Of a DNA stretch of 36,889 nucleotides, positions 33,340 to 36,889 are shown piece by piece; position 1 is the first letter of the stretch; the number at the start of each line of letters is the position of its first letter. The position numbers and the translations under genes were made by a program. A model generated the notes under the pieces. The model ran no database searches, was not told the DNA's origin, and saw only the letters and a program-made list of their open reading frames with translations. The DNA is from Acidobacteriota bacterium. Lineage in GTDB: Bacteria; Acidobacteriota; Terriglobia; Terriglobales; Acidobacteriaceae. The stretch spans positions 1 through 36,889 of the forward strand of contig JAJYBU010000036.1 of NCBI GenBank assembly GCA_021778845.1, given 5' to 3'.

Positions 33340-34794
33340 CTACGCACCAGCGCCCTCATCGGATCTTCCCGCCCGCATCGCCTGCCTTCCCAGAAACACC
33401 ACCGTCCCCACCACCGCCACAAACCCCGCCAGCAGCAGCTCTCGATGAAAGTTCGGCCGCGACACCACAATGTAGCCAAACCCCATCAACGCCAGCAGCG
33501 GCGGCACCGGATACAGCCACATCCTGAACGGCCTCTGCATCTCCGGCCTGCGCACCCGCAGCACCATCACTCCCACATGCTGCAACCCGAACTGCAACAG
33601 GATCCGCAGCACCACCAGCGCGGCAATCACATCCGCCAGCGAGAAAAAACAAAACACGCAAGCCATCCCCGCCAGCGCCAGCAGCGACACATACGGAAAC
33701 CCGCGCGTCGTATGCACCCTCCCAAACACCGCCGGAAAGTTCCCATCCCTTGCCGCCGCAAACGGTATCCGCGAGTAGCCCAGCAGCAGCGAGAACACGC
33801 TCGCAAACGCAGTCACCATCACCAACACCGCCGCCAGCCGCCCCAGCCACATCCCCGCATGCACTCCCCACCCCGGCGTATACGCCACCCGCATCATCTC
33901 GCTCAGCAGCGCCCGCCGCGCCCCCAAATCCTGCGCCGCCACAATCGCCGGCGACCCCAACACCGCCAGCACGCTCGCATTCAATCCCACGTACAGCAAC
34001 GCCACCACCCCAATCGAGATCAGCACCGCCCGCGGAATCGTCCGTCCCGGCTCCCGCGTCTCGCCCCCCAAAAACGTAACGTTGTAATACCCCCAGTAGT
34101 CATACGTTGCAATCAGCATCGCCGACCCCAGCCCCACAAAAAATCCATGATCCAGCCGCCACGCTCCCGCCGGCACCGCCACCACCCGCGACCACTGCCC
34201 ATGCAGCAACCCCGTCACCATCGCCCACCCGATCGTCCCCAGCACCACCACCAGCATCCCCGTCGAGATCCCCCGCATCCGCGCCAGCCGCCGATACAGC
34301 AGCACCACGGCCAACCCCACCACCGCAATCGCCAGCCACGTCCCCCTCCCCGCCGACACGCCAAAGCTGTACCCGCCCACCTGCAGCGCATGCACCGCAG
34401 CATCGCCACCAAAGAATCCCGGCGCCAGAAATCCCGCATACTGCGCCAGCCCAATGCACCCGCTGGCCACGCTCAGCGGCGCCGACACCATCAACTGAAA
34501 CACAAACACAAAGCTCAACCACCGCCCCCACTGCCCCGGAAACATCTTCCCCAGGTACGCATACGTCCCACCCGCCTCCGGCATCGCCGCGCCCAACTCC
34601 GCCCACACCAACCCATCGCAAGCCGCCAGCCCCGCGCCCAGCACCCAACCCAGCATCGCCTGCGGCCCGCCCATCGCCGCCAGCAGCAGCGGCAGCGTCA
34701 AAAACGGCCCCACCCCGATCATGTCCAGCAGATTCAGCGTCACCGCACCGCGCAGTGTCAGCGACCGCTCCAGTCCCTCACCCTCAACCGTCAT
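33340..34794 (-). CDS. APC-family amino acid permease
   Basis: A 484-residue inner-membrane transporter of about 12 helices. The N-terminus carries the APC signature LNLLDMIGVGPFLTLPLLLAAMGGPQAML, with unwound helix 1 Gly residues, and the helix 2 segment LVWAELGAAMPEAGGTYAYL (E-x-x-x-x-P-x-x-G-G). Helix 6 to 8 blocks ATYDYWGYYNVTFLGGETREPGRTIPRA are typical for the family. A C-terminal YPVPPLLALMGFGYIVVSRPNF follows. The substrate (an amino acid or amine) is not clear from sequence. The ATG at 34794 is preceded after 6 nt by TAGACT (34801-34806), suggesting a leaderless transcript. No gene lies next to it on the same strand. Confidence 0.92.
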   Translation of the reverse strand: MTVEGEGLERSLTLRGAVTLNLLDMIGVGPFLTLPLLLAAMGGPQAMLGWVLGAGLAACDGLVWAELGAAMPEAGGTYAYLGKMFPGQWGRWLSFVFVFQLMVSAPLSVASGCIGLAQYAGFLAPGFFGGDAAVHALQVGGYSFGVSAGRGTWLAIAVVGLAVVLLYRRLARMRGISTGMLVVVLGTIGWAMVTGLLHGQWSRVVAVPAGAWRLDHGFFVGLGSAMLIATYDYWGYYNVTFLGGETREPGRTIPRAVLISIGVVALLYVGLNASVLAVLGSPAIVAAQDLGARRALLSEMMRVAYTPGWGVHAGMWLGRLAAVLVMVTAFASVFSLLLGYSRIPFAAARDGNFPAVFGRVHTTRGFPYVSLLALAGMACVFCFFSLADVIAALVVLRILLQFGLQHVGVMVLRVRRPEMQRPFRMWLYPVPPLLALMGFGYIVVSRPNFHRELLLAGFVAVVGTVVFLGRQAMRAGRSDEGAGA

Positions 34795-34800
34795 CTCGCC

Positions 34801-34806
34801 AGTCTA
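34801..34806 (-). promoter_or_regulatory. TAGACT -10-like hexamer before the permease start
   Basis: On the minus strand TAGACT ends 6 nt before the ATG, with GGCGAG in between. A transcript would start at or next to the start codon, or GGCGAG could act as a weak ribosome site. Confidence 0.3.
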
Positions 34807-34911
34807 TGCAATCCCCAAACATTTCACTCGACAAATCGTTCCCACGCGTCCTACCATCACCAGCATCTTCAAAAACCGGGCCCAGCGTCTTCTTACTCCC
34901 AGGAGAACCCC

Positions 34912-35592
34912 ATGGCCTCATCCAACGCCCTTCCCACCCCCCGCATCACCTCCCACTCCAAGCCCATTCTCTGGACGCTCATGGCCCTCGCCGCCCTCTC
35001 CGTCCTCGTCATCACCGAGTTCCCCATCCTCCACGACCGCACCGGCGTCAACCACACCTATCTCCTCACCCTCATCCACGACCGCCTTCTCTTCATCCCC
35101 CACGCTCTCTTCGGCACGCTGGCCCTGCTCATCGGCCCCGTGCAATTCTCCTCGCGCATCCGCCGCAGGCATCTCCAATTCCACCGCATCCTGGGCCGCG
35201 TCTACGCCATCTCCGTCTTCATCGCCGCACCCTGCGCCATCGTCATCTCGGCGCACTGGCATCCCACCCTCGCCGTAGCCACCTCCGTCCAGGGCGGAGC
35301 ATGGTTCCTCTGCACCGCCATGGCCGTCCTCCTTGCCCGCAACGGCCACATCCCGCAGCACCGCCAGTGGATGATCCGTTCCTACGCGGTCACCTTCCTC
35401 TTCATCATGCTCCGCGTCCCCAACTTCTGGCCGCCCTTCTTCAACATCAGCGACGCCAACTTCACCCTCGTCGACCTCATCGCCGTCCTGCTCTGCTTCA
35501 TCCTCCCCGACATCGCCTTCAACTTCCGCGATCTAACCCACCCCCGAACCAATCCCCATCCCCTTCCTCCCAAAGCACCCTCCCCTATCTGA
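34912..35592 (+). CDS. DUF2306-like membrane protein
   Basis: A 226-residue protein with about six hydrophobic segments. The DUF2306 signature HRILGRVYAISVFIAAPCAI is seen after FGTLALLIGPVQFSSRIRRR, and a second conserved part RNGHIPQHRQWMIRSYAVTFLFIMLR follows, with several His and Arg residues at membrane edges. The start ATG (34912) has AGGAG (34901-34905) 6 nt upstream. Function is unknown, although His/Arg patterns suggest an oxidoreductase-like or ion-linked membrane protein. A run of Pro-rich tail residues (NPHPLPPKAPSPI) ends it. It is transcribed alone, divergent from the permease. Confidence 0.8.
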   Translation: MASSNALPTPRITSHSKPILWTLMALAALSVLVITEFPILHDRTGVNHTYLLTLIHDRLLFIPHALFGTLALLIGPVQFSSRIRRRHLQFHRILGRVYAISVFIAAPCAIVISAHWHPTLAVATSVQGGAWFLCTAMAVLLARNGHIPQHRQWMIRSYAVTFLFIMLRVPNFWPPFFNISDANFTLVDLIAVLLCFILPDIAFNFRDLTHPRTNPHPLPPKAPSPI

Positions 35593-35643
35593 TAAATACA
35601 TATCTCCCCGATATCACACAGAATCCCTCCGCACAACGCCAGG

Positions 35644-35681
35644 TGCCCCATTCATGACGGCTTCATGTCATGGGTGGGGTG
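35644..35681. repeat. REP-like palindrome before the PIG-L gene
   Basis: TGCCCCATTCATGAC (35644-35658) pairs with GTCATGGGTGGGGTG (35667-35681) through a loop GGCTTCAT, allowing four G-T pairs. The core CATGAC ... TTCAT ... GTCATG also occurs at 182-206. It lies 52 bp after the DUF2306 gene, the same 3' intergenic setting. Confidence 0.65.
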
Positions 35682-35740
35682 CAAACTCTCTACCCCGCCC
35701 ATCTCCACGCAATCACCCTCCGTATGCGAAGCTTAACTCC

Positions 35741-36889
35741 ATGAAGCTCGCGCCTCTCCTCCTCGCCCTCACCCTCACCGCCACCGTCTCCGCGCAAACC
35801 TTCACCGACCCCGCCAACCTCCGCGGCGAGCGCGTCTCCCCCAGCAACGGCCACGAGCTTCCCATCGACAAATCCGAAGCCGACGGCGGCCACGGCCTCC
35901 AGCAGCTTCTCCGCAAGCTCAACACCCGCGCCTCGCTCCTGCTCATCGTCGCCCATCCCGACGACGAAGACGGCGGCATGCTCACCCTCGTCTCCCGCGG
36001 CCTCGGCGCCCGCGTCGCCACCCTCACCCTCAACCGCGGCGAAGGCGGCCAGAACGCCATGACCGCAGACTTCGAAGACGCCCTCGGCCTCCTCCGCACC
36101 CAGGAACTCCTCTCCGCCGACCGCGACTTCGACGCCTCCCAGTTCTTCGGCACCGAAGTCGACTTCGGCTTCTCCAAGACCAAAGAGGAGTCCTTCCAGA
36201 AGTGGACCCACCAGCGCGTCCTCTACGACGCCGTCCGCGCCATCCGCCTCTACCGCCCCCTCGTCATCGCGGCCGTCTTCGTCGGCAACGTCACCGACGG
36301 CCACGGCCAGCACCAGGTCTCCGGCGAGATCGCCCAGGAAGCCTTCAAAGCCGCCGCCGACCCCACCGTCTTCCCCGACATGATCGCCCAGGGCATCCTC
36401 CCCTGGCAGGCCCTCCGTGTCTACGCCCGCGTCCCCTGGGCCGACCTCAACGCCAAGGGCGTCTTCGACTACGCCACCAACCAGTACGTCCCCGCCCGCT
36501 TCACCAACTACGTCACCGGCCAGGTCACCACCACCAAACCCACCCCCGACGTCATCGTCCCCGAAGGCACCACCGACCCCCTCCTCACCGCCGCCTCCGC
36601 CTGTAGTCACTCTGTCATCTCGACCGAAGCGAAGCGAAGTGGAGAGACCTGCAGTTCCACCCTGCCCACCACCCCTCTCAGCTACGTCCAATTCGCCCGC
36701 ATCGGCCTCGGCCTCCAGCGCACCCAGATCACCGGCAACATGCGCACCCCGCCCCCCGGCCCCTACGACTCCCCCTACCACCTCTACGGCTCCGTCCTCT
36801 GCAACGCCCCCGCCGACGCCCGAGTCCGCGCCAAAAATCCCGTCATCCTGAGCGAAGCGAAGGACCCCTGTAGTTCCCCCGCAGCCGCA
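35741..36889 (+). CDS. Secreted PIG-L family deacetylase (5' part; runs off the window)
   Basis: The first 383 codons of a zinc-dependent LmbE/PIG-L deacetylase. A signal peptide (MKLAPLLLALTLTATVSAQ) leads to the metal motif LLLIVAHPDDEDGGM at about residues 68-82 (H-P-D-D-E) and the second motif DGHGQHQVSG (about 187-196). The catalytic domain covers about residues 60-250. Substrates of secreted members are usually N-acetyl sugars or conjugates, here unknown. The frame is open to the window end. Remarkably, residues 290-306 (HSVISTEAKRSGETCSS) and 367-379 (PVILSEAKDPCSS) are encoded by REP-like units (36613-36656 and 36842-36875). The mature protein may carry them as surface loops. Start ATG 35741 has no strong ribosome site. 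Confidence 0.85.
   Translation, partial: MKLAPLLLALTLTATVSAQTFTDPANLRGERVSPSNGHELPIDKSEADGGHGLQQLLRKLNTRASLLLIVAHPDDEDGGMLTLVSRGLGARVATLTLNRGEGGQNAMTADFEDALGLLRTQELLSADRDFDASQFFGTEVDFGFSKTKEESFQKWTHQRVLYDAVRAIRLYRPLVIAAVFVGNVTDGHGQHQVSGEIAQEAFKAAADPTVFPDMIAQGILPWQALRVYARVPWADLNAKGVFDYATNQYVPARFTNYVTGQVTTTKPTPDVIVPEGTTDPLLTAASACSHSVISTEAKRSGETCSSTLPTTPLSYVQFARIGLGLQRTQITGNMRTPPPGPYDSPYHLYGSVLCNAPADARVRAKNPVILSEAKDPCSSPAAA
36613..36656 (+). repeat. REP-like unit inside the PIG-L coding sequence (copy 1)
   Basis: TGTCATCTCGACCGAAGCGA and the following AGCGAAGTGGAGAGACCTGCAGTT resemble an intergenic repeat I associate with Acidobacteria, from memory. In the PIG-L frame it encodes SVISTEAKRSGETCSS without a stop. 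It contains the inverted pieces GTCTCTCC-like and GAAGCGAAG. Confidence 0.6.
36842..36875 (+). repeat. REP-like unit inside the PIG-L coding sequence (copy 2)
   Basis: GTCATCCTGAGCGAAGCGAA and GGACCCCTGTAGTT share GAAGCGAAG and the TGTAGTT/TGCAGTT end with copy 1. In frame it gives VILSEAKDPCSS. It resembles a widespread intergenic motif of related genomes (recall, unverified). Confidence 0.6.

Noticed and set aside
33445..35592. A 715-aa plus-strand ORF rich in His, Arg and Pro
   Set aside because: Antisense shadow of the permease; only its last 226 codons from ATG 34912 are a real gene (DUF2306-like).

Overview
This 36.9-kb window looks like the chromosome of a GC-rich acidobacterium, probably order Terriglobales (Terriglobus, Granulicella or Edaphobacter type). 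That placement is inference. It rests on an Oar-like, carboxypeptidase-regulatory-domain TonB receptor, an Acidobacteria-style OmpA/Ig-like outer membrane protein, the futalosine menaquinone enzyme MqnE, heavy GC3 codon usage, and dispersed palindromes and short repeats of a kind I associate with these genomes. No rRNA, tRNA, CRISPR array, insertion sequence or prophage was seen.

Layout. 1-1000: the 3' end of phosphoglucomutase, a REP-like palindrome, and a higBA toxin-antitoxin pair (minus strand) behind a perfect 16+16 bp inverted repeat. 1420-2930: a putative regulatory leader (promoter-like hexamers, inverted repeat, 27-codon peptide with six cysteines, GC-rich hairpin) in front of a YeiH-type putative sulfate exporter gene, which is broken by in-frame stops in a 7-bp repeat tract. 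2970-7530 (plus): a TMEM175-type channel, dapA and dapD of lysine/peptidoglycan precursor synthesis, a 62-aa membrane protein, RNase J and a bidirectional terminator. 7630-17330: a beta-glucan utilisation locus with a GH3 beta-glucosidase, two tandem GH16 glucanases and a large TonB receptor (minus). A LacI-type regulator is divergent, with a perfect 20-bp operator-like palindrome between.

17400-22960 (minus): a GNAT acetyltransferase, mqnE and a secreted Asp-box beta-propeller protein in one close-packed unit, then an OmpA-family protein with its own terminator. 23220-23840: an orphan nuoB. 24050-28780 (minus): a nitrogen-control operon amt-PII-glnD. 28980-30540 (plus): a cupin, gmhA and an ankyrin protein. 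30550-33110 (minus): msrP-msrQ-rnhB. 33340-34800: an APC amino acid permease (minus). 34910-36889 (plus): a DUF2306-like membrane protein and the 5' part of a secreted PIG-L deacetylase, which runs off the window.

The genes are mostly housekeeping plus one carbohydrate locus. The most unusual material is small: the Cys-rich leader peptide; repeats that have invaded coding sequence (7-mers carrying stops in yeiH, two REP-like units translated in frame inside the PIG-L gene, a triplicated stop region in RNase J); and related 7-mers between msrP and msrQ. The long low-complexity antisense ORFs typical of this composition were discarded.
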